A stretch of DNA of 64,000 bases from NCBI GenBank assembly GCA_019637855.1, contig JAHBUX010000001.1, forward strand, positions 1-64,000, in the 5' to 3' direction. This document shows, in pieces, positions 35,267-44,114 of the stretch. Source of the stretch: Bdellovibrionales bacterium. Lineage in GTDB: Bacteria > Bdellovibrionota > Bdellovibrionia > Bdellovibrionales > UBA1609. Position 1 is the stretch's first letter. Each line of letters begins with the position of its first letter. A model generated the notes under the pieces. It was not told where the DNA came from. It saw nothing but the letters and a program-made list of their open reading frames with translations, and did not search any database. The position numbers and the translations under genes were made by a program.

Positions 35267-35728
35267 TCAAGAAAACTCCTCAATAATCGCCTTAACTGTC
35301 TCCCCAATTCTTTTCGCAGAGCTTGGCGCAACAAAAATCGTATCATCACCCGCAATGGTCCCAAGAATCCCCTCCGGCTTCGACGTATCAATCTGTCGCG
35401 CCAATAAATTGGCTGAGCCGGGAGTCGTATGAACTACAATCAATGAACCGTTGTGCGAAATATCGATCAATAGCCCCTTCAAATCTGTATTTACCGGAAC
35501 ACTCGCCATCACATCTTCGGGGAGCTTATAAATCACCCTTCCCGAAGCATCGCGCGTTTTCACGGCGCTAAGTCGCCCAAGATCGCGAGATATTGTGCTT
35601 TGCGTGACCACGAATTTTTGAGCGCGCAATTCCTCCACAAGTTCTTCTTGCGTGGAAATGCGGCCCTCAGCCAAAAGCTCGCGCAAAGCGCTCAAACGGT
35701 TCATCGGATCAATGGTCCTAGATGACAT
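35267..35728 (-). CDS. argR: arginine repressor
   Basis: 153 residues with the ArgR plan. The winged helix is RLSALRELLAEGRISTQEELVEEL and TQSTISRDLGRL; the C-terminal oligomerisation/arginine-binding domain has DISHNGSLIVVHTTPGSANLLARQID and GTIAGDDTIFVAP with the arginine-contacting aspartates. It is the last gene of argC-J-B-F-R; its start overlaps the end of argF by 11 bases. An ATG eight codons in is an alternative start. It should bind the boxes at 39675-39713 and 39758-39775 when arginine is plentiful. Confidence 0.92.
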   Translation of the reverse strand: MSSRTIDPMNRLSALRELLAEGRISTQEELVEELRAQKFVVTQSTISRDLGRLSAVKTRDASGRVIYKLPEDVMASVPVNTDLKGLLIDISHNGSLIVVHTTPGSANLLARQIDTSKPEGILGTIAGDDTIFVAPSSAKRIGETVKAIIEEFS

Positions 35729-36689
35729 GTGAATACTCGAATCCTTTTGCGGTCATATTCTCTTTTGCTGCAAACAGTCCAATGAGAAGCGCCTTTTGTG
35801 CGTGCAAACGGTTTTCCGCCTGCTGAAACAATGCCGAGCGCGGATGATCCGCGACTTCGTCACAAATCTCTTGTCCACGCACCATGGGCAAACAATGCAT
35901 TGCAATGGCGTCTGGGGCGGCTTTAGAGAAAAGCTCCATGTTCAGTTGATAACCTTTAAAAGCTTTTGCGCGATCAACGCTCGAGCCCTCTTGTCCCATG
36001 CTGGCCCAAACATCCGTGTACGCCGCCTGCACGCCGCGTAGCGCACGCGCCGGAGTCGAAAAACTTTTAATCTTGCCCATGTCTTTTCCGAGAGCTCGAC
36101 TTTGCGCGCGGGCCAAAATCTCAGGATCTGGCTGATAACCAACAGGACAAGCGTAATGCACATCGACGCCTACCAAAGGCGCAAGCAAGAGTAGTGAATG
36201 CAAAACATTGTTGCCATCACCAACATAGCCCAGCTTCAAGCCTTGCAAACGCCCAAAACGCTGAAACAGCGTTAACAGATCCGCCAAGGCCTGACAGGGA
36301 TGGTGAGAGTCCGACAAACCGTTAATGATGGGAATGGTGGCTTTCGTGACCATTCGATCAAACACACTGTGCTCAAATGTGCGCATCATCAAGCCATGCA
36401 CCATGCCCTGCAAAACACGAATCGTATCCTCAGGCTCTTCGCTCTTCTTCTGGCTGCCCAGAAGTTCCACCACCTGGCCACCAAGCTCATTGATGGCCAC
36501 AGTGAAGCTTAAGCGCGTGCGCAAGGAAGGCTTTTCGAAAATCAAAGCGATCGTTTTACCGTTGAGCGGGCGGTATTGAAATACACCACGGTCTTTGCGC
36601 AACAGCTCCGCACTCTGAATCAGCTGCAGCAACTCTTGTTTGCTCAGCTCTTCACCGGTCAAAAAATGAGAGGAATCAAAGTTCAACAC
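35718..36689 (-). CDS. argF: ornithine carbamoyltransferase
   Basis: 323 residues. The carbamoyl-phosphate motif is EKPSLRTRLSF (SLRTR instead of the commoner STRTR), followed by HPCQALADL, the nucleotide-like GLKLGYVGDGNNV and the ornithine-loop HCLPMVRGQEI. It condenses ornithine with carbamoyl phosphate to citrulline. The GTG start at 36689 is well supported by AAGGAGGAAG seven bases before it; an in-frame upstream extension into argB is not part of the protein. Its start overlaps argB by 14 bases and its end overlaps argR. Confidence 0.93.
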   Translation of the reverse strand: MLNFDSSHFLTGEELSKQELLQLIQSAELLRKDRGVFQYRPLNGKTIALIFEKPSLRTRLSFTVAINELGGQVVELLGSQKKSEEPEDTIRVLQGMVHGLMMRTFEHSVFDRMVTKATIPIINGLSDSHHPCQALADLLTLFQRFGRLQGLKLGYVGDGNNVLHSLLLLAPLVGVDVHYACPVGYQPDPEILARAQSRALGKDMGKIKSFSTPARALRGVQAAYTDVWASMGQEGSSVDRAKAFKGYQLNMELFSKAAPDAIAMHCLPMVRGQEICDEVADHPRSALFQQAENRLHAQKALLIGLFAAKENMTAKGFEYSHVI

Positions 36690-37455
36690 AGACTTCCTCC
36701 TTCTGAGAACGGAGCATGCACTGCGTGCCCGAATCGGGATCTTGGGCCTTGGATACGGAAACCGCAGCCACGCCATTTTCCAACGCATTCAAAATAGCCA
36801 GTGCCTTCGTTAGCATTCCGCCCGAAACCACTTTGCACTCGATCATATTGCGCAAGCCTTGTGCGTCGACTGACGGGATCTTTAAGCCCTCTTCATCCAT
36901 GATGCCGAATTGATCGGTGAGGAACAAAAGACGATCCACCTTCAAAGCCACAGCCAAATGACTTGCGGCCCAGTCGGCATTGATATTGAAGCGCTGGCCA
37001 TTGGCCCCCACGCCGAGAGGTGCCACCACGGGCACCGGTTGGTCGACCGAGATCAGCTCATTCAGCCAATTCGCATTCACTGTCACGATCTTTCCGACCT
37101 GACCGAGCTCAAGCGAAGCCTGTTCGCACAAAAGCATCTGACGGTCGGTACCCGCGAAACCCACAGCCGGAACGCCGTGCGAATTAAAATGCGAAACCAC
37201 ATTATGGTTCACATTGCCGCACAAAGTGCTCTCAATAACATCCATCATCGCCGATGTGGTTACCCGCTGACCGCCGACAAAAGTCCACTGGATGCCGCGC
37301 AAACGCAACTCAGTATTGATAGACGGACCTCCACCATGCACCATCACGACACTGATACCGCGAGCGCGATAGTCTTGAATCAACTGCGTAACTTCTTTTA
37401 ACGTGGCCTGGCTTTCAAGAGCCGCACCGCCAAGTTTGATCAATACGCGTTTCAT
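36676..37455 (-). CDS. argB: acetylglutamate kinase
   Basis: 259 residues of the amino-acid kinase fold: VLIKLGGAAL at the N terminus, MVHGGGPSINTELR, NINADWAASHLAVALK and VSGGMLTKALAILNALENGV. It phosphorylates N-acetylglutamate, the controlled step of the pathway. The ATG at 37455 overlaps the argJ stop (ATGA), with CGGAG before it; longer starts run into argJ. An N-terminal extension as in arginine-inhibited hexameric NAGK is absent, so feedback may fall on ArgR or other steps. Confidence 0.93.
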   Translation of the reverse strand: MKRVLIKLGGAALESQATLKEVTQLIQDYRARGISVVMVHGGGPSINTELRLRGIQWTFVGGQRVTTSAMMDVIESTLCGNVNHNVVSHFNSHGVPAVGFAGTDRQMLLCEQASLELGQVGKIVTVNANWLNELISVDQPVPVVAPLGVGANGQRFNINADWAASHLAVALKVDRLLFLTDQFGIMDEEGLKIPSVDAQGLRNMIECKVVSGGMLTKALAILNALENGVAAVSVSKAQDPDSGTQCMLRSQKEEVCVEL

Positions 37456-38648
37456 GAGTACTCCGTGTTGATGTCGACATATTTTTTTGACAGATCGCAT
37501 CCCCAAGCGACCGCCGATTCGGCTCCACTCTTGAGATCGATTTCAATATGCACTTTGTTTTTGCGCAGCAGACTGCGAACCGCTTCGCGGTCAAAATCCA
37601 TCGGACTGCCTTTTGAGAACAGCACAGTTCCCTGCAACTTCAAGGTCATGTTGATCAAACAGCTCTCGGGCACTTTCTCTGCACCCAAACGCGAGAGAAT
37701 GCGCCCCCAGTTGGGGTCCTCACCATGCATGGCGGTTTTCACCAATGGACTCATCGTCACGCCACGGGCCGCCCGGCGTGCAAGATCCACTGTCGGCGCA
37801 CCCTTCAAATCCACTTCGATCAGTTTCGTCGCACCTTCGCCATCCGAGGCGATGGCCTTGGCCAAAAACTGAGCGATCTCAGTCAACGCCTTCTTGAACT
37901 TCACCATGTCCTCATCTGTGATCAGCTCGACGCCGGCCGCACCGCTAGCCATGAGAAAATTGCAATCGTTGGTCGAACAATCACCATCAACGCTGATCAT
38001 ATTGAAACTGACATCGGTCACCTCTTTGAGGAGCGAATGGGCCAGCTCGGGAGTCAACGTCACGTCGGTCAACAAGTAACCCAACATCGTGGCCATGTTC
38101 GGGTGAATCATGCCTGAGCCTTTGCAAATTCCGGTGATGCGAACCTTACCTTGCGAAAGCTTCACCGTAGTCGTGACCGTCTTGGGCACCAAATCAGTGG
38201 TCAGAATAGCCAATGCAAACGGCTCAGCCATCTCGGTTACACGGTCGACCAACTCAGGCACGGCAGCTTCGATCTTTTCGATCTCAAGGGTTTTGCCGAT
38301 CACACCCGTCGACGCCGTCAAAACCTGCGACGGATCAATACCCAGCTCTTTGGCCACTGCATCGGCCATACGCTGATTGTTGGCACGTCCCATGGCACCG
38401 GTCGCCGCATTGGCTTGACCTGAATTCGTAACCAAAGCGCGGATCTTGGCCGACGGCAAAAGGCTTTGCGAATACAAGACCGGTGCAGCCTTAGCTTCGT
38501 TGACCGTGAAAACGCCGGCGACGACACAGTCTTGCTCGGTGAAGAGCAAGCCTAAGTCGGGGCGATAACGGCGCACACCGCAGTTGACTCCGCTGGCGAA
38601 GAAGCCCGTTGGCAATAGAGTGTTATGTAGGCCGGGTCCTGGCGACAT
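37452..38648 (-). CDS. argJ: glutamate N-acetyltransferase / ornithine acetyltransferase
   Basis: 398 residues. The self-cleavage site is in GKGSGMIHPNMATML, where the threonine after the alanine becomes the N-terminal nucleophile near residue 186; conserved TNSGQANAATG and GEDPNWGRI are also present. It moves the acetyl group from acetylornithine back to glutamate, closing the acetyl cycle, so a separate argA or argE is not needed here. Two bases separate it from argC; its stop overlaps argB. Confidence 0.93.
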   Translation of the reverse strand: MSPGPGLHNTLLPTGFFASGVNCGVRRYRPDLGLLFTEQDCVVAGVFTVNEAKAAPVLYSQSLLPSAKIRALVTNSGQANAATGAMGRANNQRMADAVAKELGIDPSQVLTASTGVIGKTLEIEKIEAAVPELVDRVTEMAEPFALAILTTDLVPKTVTTTVKLSQGKVRITGICKGSGMIHPNMATMLGYLLTDVTLTPELAHSLLKEVTDVSFNMISVDGDCSTNDCNFLMASGAAGVELITDEDMVKFKKALTEIAQFLAKAIASDGEGATKLIEVDLKGAPTVDLARRAARGVTMSPLVKTAMHGEDPNWGRILSRLGAEKVPESCLINMTLKLQGTVLFSKGSPMDFDREAVRSLLRKNKVHIEIDLKSGAESAVAWGCDLSKKYVDINTEYS

Positions 38649-38650
38649 AG

Positions 38651-39694
38651 TTATGCCTCCTCGGAAAGAGAAAAACTTGAGGGAAGATCAAGCAAACGGT
38701 TCAAGTTTTCAACCGCTTGGCTGGCCGCCCCTTTCATAAGGTTATCAATGGCCGCAAACACGTAGAGTTTGTTTTCGGTTAGCGTATAAGACAAATGGGT
38801 ATAAGGCGTGTGGTTCACGTGCTGAAGACGGGCGTATTTGTCCACTTCGGTCCCATGACGAACGAGTGGATAGTCGCCGTACTCTTGCGCAAAGGCCGCA
38901 TTTACGTCTTCAATCCGTGTGGTTTTGGCGGTGGCGTAGACACCGGCCAAAATCCCCCGCTTCGCCGGGAGAAGATGAGTTACAAAATGCGGATCAATCT
39001 CAGAGCCGGCGAATGCAGCCACAGCTTCTTTGATCTCAGGCAAGTGTTGGTGACGGCCGACCCGATAAGGCAGACATTCCCCATCCACCTCCGAGAAAAT
39101 AAGATTCTCTCCGGCTTTTCGACCAGCGCCAGTCGTCCCCGACTTAGCGTCGATCACCAAACCTTGAGTTTCAATCAAGTCATGCTTTAATAAAGGAATC
39201 AGTGCCAAGCTGATTGCCGTGGCGTAACAACCGGGGTTGGCAATAAGACGTGTCGACTTTTTTGCCGGGCCGCAAAAAGGATTTAGGCCGTATTCGGCTT
39301 CCGACAGAAGCTCACGATCCTGATGCATAAAACCGTACCATCTATGCGTGTCGTTTTTTTGCAGACGGAAGGCTCCACTCAGGTCGATCACCTTTCTGCC
39401 TGCCGCCAAAATCGGCGGCGCCAGTTTTAAAGACACTTCGGCCGGCGTCGCTAAAAAGACAACGTCGGTAAGATGCTTCATCAACTGATCGTCCTTCAAA
39501 CACAGAACAGACGCGGCTTTGCGGTCCACAATATCGGAAGTGAGCGAAAAATCCTGCGTCGCAAACGCGTGCGTGAGATTCACCGACGGATGGCGTAACA
39601 AAAGCTTAACCAGCTCAAGACCCGAATATCCTCTGGCGCCAACGATCGACGCCGTAATATTGCTTGAATCCGTCCGTGAATTTTTATGCATCAT
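38651..39694 (-). CDS. argC: N-acetyl-gamma-glutamyl-phosphate reductase
   Basis: About 347 residues. The Rossmann motif IVGARGYSGLEL, the catalytic cysteine in IANPGCYATA (near residue 156) and the histidine region HLLPAKRGILAG are present. It reduces acetylglutamyl phosphate to the semialdehyde. The start is taken at the ATG at 39694 (another ATG follows at 39691) because a -35/-10 pair at 39730-39702 would begin transcription at about that base, giving a leaderless message; the TTG at 39730 and ATG at 39715 are less likely. It is the first gene of the argCJBFR operon. Confidence 0.92.
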   Translation of the reverse strand: MMHKNSRTDSSNITASIVGARGYSGLELVKLLLRHPSVNLTHAFATQDFSLTSDIVDRKAASVLCLKDDQLMKHLTDVVFLATPAEVSLKLAPPILAAGRKVIDLSGAFRLQKNDTHRWYGFMHQDRELLSEAEYGLNPFCGPAKKSTRLIANPGCYATAISLALIPLLKHDLIETQGLVIDAKSGTTGAGRKAGENLIFSEVDGECLPYRVGRHQHLPEIKEAVAAFAGSEIDPHFVTHLLPAKRGILAGVYATAKTTRIEDVNAAFAQEYGDYPLVRHGTEVDKYARLQHVNHTPYTHLSYTLTENKLYVFAAIDNLMKGAASQAVENLNRLLDLPSSFSLSEEA

Positions 39695-39713
39695 AAGTGA
39701 ATATTTAGTGACC
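39675..39713. promoter_or_regulatory. tandem ArgR boxes at the argC promoter
   Basis: Two 18-base sites, 39675-39692 (core TGAATTTTTATGCA) and 39696-39713 (core TGAATATTTAGTGA), match the ARG-box pattern TGAATwwwwATTCA at most positions. Their cores are 21 bases apart, with three bases between boxes, exactly the spacing known for paired ARG boxes. They cover the -10 region and the start codon of argC, as expected for repression. Confidence 0.75.
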
Positions 39714-39730
39714 ATTTTAGCTGAAGTCAA
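39702..39730 (-). promoter_or_regulatory. putative sigma-70-type promoter of argC
   Basis: Reading the minus strand, TTGACT (39730-39725) is followed after 17 bases by TAAATA (39707-39702). The predicted start of transcription falls on the argC ATG. The -10 part overlaps the second ArgR box. Confidence 0.5.
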
Positions 39731-39757
39731 ATTTTATTTGCATTTGGCGAGGTCGAC

Positions 39758-39775
39758 GATGCATAAATATTCTGT
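39758..39775. promoter_or_regulatory. ArgR-box-like site upstream of argG
   Basis: The core TGCATAAATATTCT (39760-39773) matches the ARG box at about 12 of 14 positions. A half-site TGCAT at 39739 lies 21 bases upstream, the correct spacing for a weak partner. It is 33 bases before the argG ATG. Confidence 0.6.
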
Positions 39776-39807
39776 TTCCAATTTTCCTTAGAAAGGATGC
39801 TTTGGTC

Positions 39808-41016
39808 ATGGCAAACAAAAAAGTTCTGTTGGTTTATTCGGGAGGCTTAGACACCTCGATCTGTATTCCGCTCATGCGTGAAGAGTATGGTTACTCGGAT
39901 GTGGTCACCGTCACTATTGATGTGGGTCAAGACGCCGCCGACATCGCGCAGGCGGAAGAAAAAGCCAAGATCATGAAGACCGAACACTACACAGTGGATG
40001 CGAAAGAAGATTTCGCCAAACTGTTTTGCTGGCCCGCGGTCCAGGCCAACGGGGATTACCAAGGATATCCGATGTCGACTTCCATAGCACGACCGCTAAT
40101 CGCCCAAAAGGCCGTCGAAATGGCGCGGCAAGTGGGCGTGACCGACTTTGCGCATGGCTGCACGGGAAAAGGCAACGATCAATATAGAATCGAGTTTGGT
40201 ATCCGCGCCTTAATGCCAGAGGCGACCATTCACGCCCCCGTGCGCGAGCGCAATATGACTCGCACCTGGGAAATCGATTACGCACAAAAAAAGAACGTGC
40301 CGATTCAACAATCGCTCAACAAGATTTGGTCAATTGATGAAAACCTGTGGGGTCGCTCGATCGAAGGCGGCCGCTTGGAAGAGCCCGACTTCGCGCCACC
40401 CGAAGAAATTTTTAAATGGACCAGCAGTATCGACAAGGCTGCGGCCAAACCCTCGGCTGTCACCATTGGATTCAAAAATGGCGTCCCCGTCTCTCTAAAC
40501 GGAGAAACGTTTTCACCCGCCACCTTGATTCAAAAAGTAAATATGCTGGCCGGCCAGCATGGCATCGGGCGCATCGACGTCATGGAAGATCGTATGATGG
40601 GTTTGAAGGTACGCGAAAATTACGAGTGCCCCGGCGCCACCGTATTCCTGAAAGCTCATAAAGCTTTGGAAAATCTAGTGCTGACTCGCGAAGAGATCCG
40701 CATGAAGGCGCTAATCGATCAGGAGTGGAGCCGCTTGGCCTATGAAGGCCTGTGGTGGGACCCCTTGAAAGAAGATCTGGAAGCTTTCATTGCCAGCACC
40801 CAGCGCCGTGTGACCGGCGAAGTGAAACTGAGCTTGTACAAAGGTCAGCCAACCGTAGTTGGCCGCAACTCTCCTTGGGCGCTCTACTCGGAAGATCTGG
40901 CGTCCTTCGACACCACGACATTCGATCAGCGCGAAAGCACAGGCGCGGTGAAGAACTTCGGTTTGCAATCGCGCATGTATCATCAGATTCGCAGCAAAAT
41001 GGAACGGGAGATGTAA
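39808..41016 (+). CDS. argG: argininosuccinate synthase
   Basis: 402 residues with the N-type ATP-pyrophosphatase loop VLLVYSGGLDTSICI, followed by the argininosuccinate-synthase signature HGCTGKGNDQYRIE and EIDYAQKKNVPI. It joins citrulline and aspartate with ATP. The ATG at 39808 has AAAGGA upstream; a TTG two codons earlier could also be used. It starts the argGH operon, divergent from argCJBFR, and ends one base before argH. Confidence 0.95.
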   Translation: MANKKVLLVYSGGLDTSICIPLMREEYGYSDVVTVTIDVGQDAADIAQAEEKAKIMKTEHYTVDAKEDFAKLFCWPAVQANGDYQGYPMSTSIARPLIAQKAVEMARQVGVTDFAHGCTGKGNDQYRIEFGIRALMPEATIHAPVRERNMTRTWEIDYAQKKNVPIQQSLNKIWSIDENLWGRSIEGGRLEEPDFAPPEEIFKWTSSIDKAAAKPSAVTIGFKNGVPVSLNGETFSPATLIQKVNMLAGQHGIGRIDVMEDRMMGLKVRENYECPGATVFLKAHKALENLVLTREEIRMKALIDQEWSRLAYEGLWWDPLKEDLEAFIASTQRRVTGEVKLSLYKGQPTVVGRNSPWALYSEDLASFDTTTFDQRESTGAVKNFGLQSRMYHQIRSKMEREM

Positions 41017-41017
41017 G

Positions 41018-42388
<1,371 letters not shown>

Positions 42389-42410
42389 ATACGCCGAAAG
42401 AAAGACGTGC

Positions 42411-42794
42411 TTATTCGCAGGCCGCGCGTAGATCGAACTCGTCAACCTTATGCGAGGTGCATTGAGCGGGGCCGGGTCTCAGACCAATCACACTGTAATA
42501 CACGCTGAAAAGTTTGTTGCGTGCATCCCAAACTTGTTCATTCCGATTGCGGTCCGAGCTGAAGTAGCACACCGGCATACGGTGAATCTCTTCCCACGGT
42601 TTGCCCGCACACTTAACCGCGACACTGATCATATATCGGTTGTACGAGGGCTCCATCACCTCTTCAGGTTCTACGACCTTGAGACGGAATGATCCTAAGC
42701 CTGGTTCCGAAACGGTGCGGGTGTAGATGACCCTATCTGCCGCATGAGCTGAAATTCCGATAAGCATTGTGAGTGCCAAAACCATGCTTTTCAT
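42411..42794 (-). CDS. small secreted hypothetical protein
   Basis: 127 residues with a signal peptide (MKSMVLALTMLIGISAHA, cut before ADR). The mature part is beta-rich (VIYTRTVSEPGLGSFRLKVVEP) and has four cysteines (KCAG, VCYFSS, AQCTS, AACE) that can form two disulphides. Function unknown. The ATG at 42794 has AAGGA eight bases before it and shares one base with the stop of the preceding gene (TAATG), so it is translationally coupled to the M15-like protein at 42794-44029. Confidence 0.7.
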   Translation of the reverse strand: MKSMVLALTMLIGISAHAADRVIYTRTVSEPGLGSFRLKVVEPEEVMEPSYNRYMISVAVKCAGKPWEEIHRMPVCYFSSDRNRNEQVWDARNKLFSVYYSVIGLRPGPAQCTSHKVDEFDLRAACE

Positions 42795-44029
42795 TACCAA
42801 GTCCTTCCGCCGTTGCAACCAATACTAAAGTGAATATGTGGATGATCGCCGCGAGGAGATCTATGAGCGCGGTTACCGCGATCATGGAGGATCTTCGTGC
42901 GAACTCCCACAAAAGATTTGTCGTGCAAACAATCGGCCACCTTTGTGAAGAAGGCCGAATATTTCGAGACGGTTTTACCACCGCAGCGCAATCCGTCGAT
43001 ATCGATGGCACGACGCGAATAGTGGCAAGATCCACGAATATGTCCGTGCGAGGCTCCGGAGTTGTAACCGGTCGGCTCACAGCCCGGGGCGCACATCGCC
43101 AGTTTCGTAATCAAAGTGTTCCACAGCAAGGGTACCCCGCGGGCTTTCGTGCTGGTAGTGACCGTTTGAAGCCTGACCTGGCGACGTTGCGACGGAGTGA
43201 TCTTCTGGTCAGGAGCTGTGCGACGAACCTGGGTTTGAGGCGGCGGTGTCGGCCTAGCGACTGGTTTTACAGGCTGACCCAGCTTCGGTTTGGTCACCGC
43301 TACTGGACGCTCCACTGGAGAGGCGGGTTGCGGACGTTGCACTTCGGGCTCCATTTCATCACTCATGGCCACGCGATCAGCCACCTGCAATGAAGAGCGA
43401 ACCATAGTCGGCTGTTGCTGTTGCGGCGGCGAGGGCAATGGAGCCGTACGTTGCGGAACTTGCATAGAGACCGCTTCGGTACGCGCCTCGGGAGCTGCTG
43501 CATAACGATTGGGTAGGACGATTTGATTGTTCTCAATAGGCAAACGCTCCACCATCGAGCGGCGAGGAGTGCTACAGTCTAAACAGGGTTCATTAATAGA
43601 CGAACCGCCCAAATTGAATGTCCCATTACTTCCACCTAAACCACCAAATAAGAGTGGCGCGGCCATCGCCAAAAACGAACCGATGCCGTTTTGTTGCTGT
43701 TGCGGCGGCGGCGGCAGTTGCTGCAACGGCAGCATGGGGTAAATAGGATACATTGGATACATCGGGTTCATCTGACCCATGGGATTCATTCCCATAGGAT
43801 TCATTGGCATCATCGGACCTGCGCGCATTATGAAAGGCAGCGGACGCGGACCGAGCAATCCAACCTGCGGCATCGGCTGCTGAAAGGTCGGTAAAATATA
43901 GTTTGGCGGAGGCGGTAACATCGCCAGTGCCGGGCTACATATTAATGATAAAATCAAAATTAATTTAAACACCGGCTGGCAGTAGTGCAAGAGCGGCACA
44001 GTCTGAACACCGCCTTTATTGCAGTTCAC
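42794..44029 (-). CDS. secreted proline/methionine-rich protein with C-terminal M15-like peptidase domain
   Basis: 411 residues. A signal (LILILSLICSPALA) leads to about 90 residues dominated by P, M, Y and Q (MPMNPMGMNPMGQMNPMYP), a glycine-rich stretch, a long disordered P/Q/V linker with RPAP-like repeats, and a folded C-terminal domain from about 295. That domain has CHYSRRAIDIDGL (SxHxxxxAxD ligand pattern) and HPHIHFSIGC (final histidines), typical of M15/peptidoglycan D,D- or L,D-peptidase folds, with several cysteines. A wall-acting enzyme on a surface stalk is a fair inference. The signal may start at a GTG at 43972 rather than 44029. Confidence 0.68.
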   Translation of the reverse strand: MNCNKGGVQTVPLLHYCQPVFKLILILSLICSPALAMLPPPPNYILPTFQQPMPQVGLLGPRPLPFIMRAGPMMPMNPMGMNPMGQMNPMYPMYPIYPMLPLQQLPPPPQQQQNGIGSFLAMAAPLLFGGLGGSNGTFNLGGSSINEPCLDCSTPRRSMVERLPIENNQIVLPNRYAAAPEARTEAVSMQVPQRTAPLPSPPQQQQPTMVRSSLQVADRVAMSDEMEPEVQRPQPASPVERPVAVTKPKLGQPVKPVARPTPPPQTQVRRTAPDQKITPSQRRQVRLQTVTTSTKARGVPLLWNTLITKLAMCAPGCEPTGYNSGASHGHIRGSCHYSRRAIDIDGLRCGGKTVSKYSAFFTKVADCLHDKSFVGVRTKILHDRGNRAHRSPRGDHPHIHFSIGCNGGRTW

Positions 44030-44114
44030 CTAGAATCGCTGTCGGAAGCCAAGACACGTGGATGACATTCTACGCCAATCCGCACCTCGCAATAACTTTT
44101 ATTCTATAGTAAAA

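Noticed and set aside
43290..43894. Short-period DNA repeats (CAT/GGG) taken at first for a tandem repeat array
   Set aside because: They are the codons of the methionine/proline-rich region of the M15-like protein, not an independent array.
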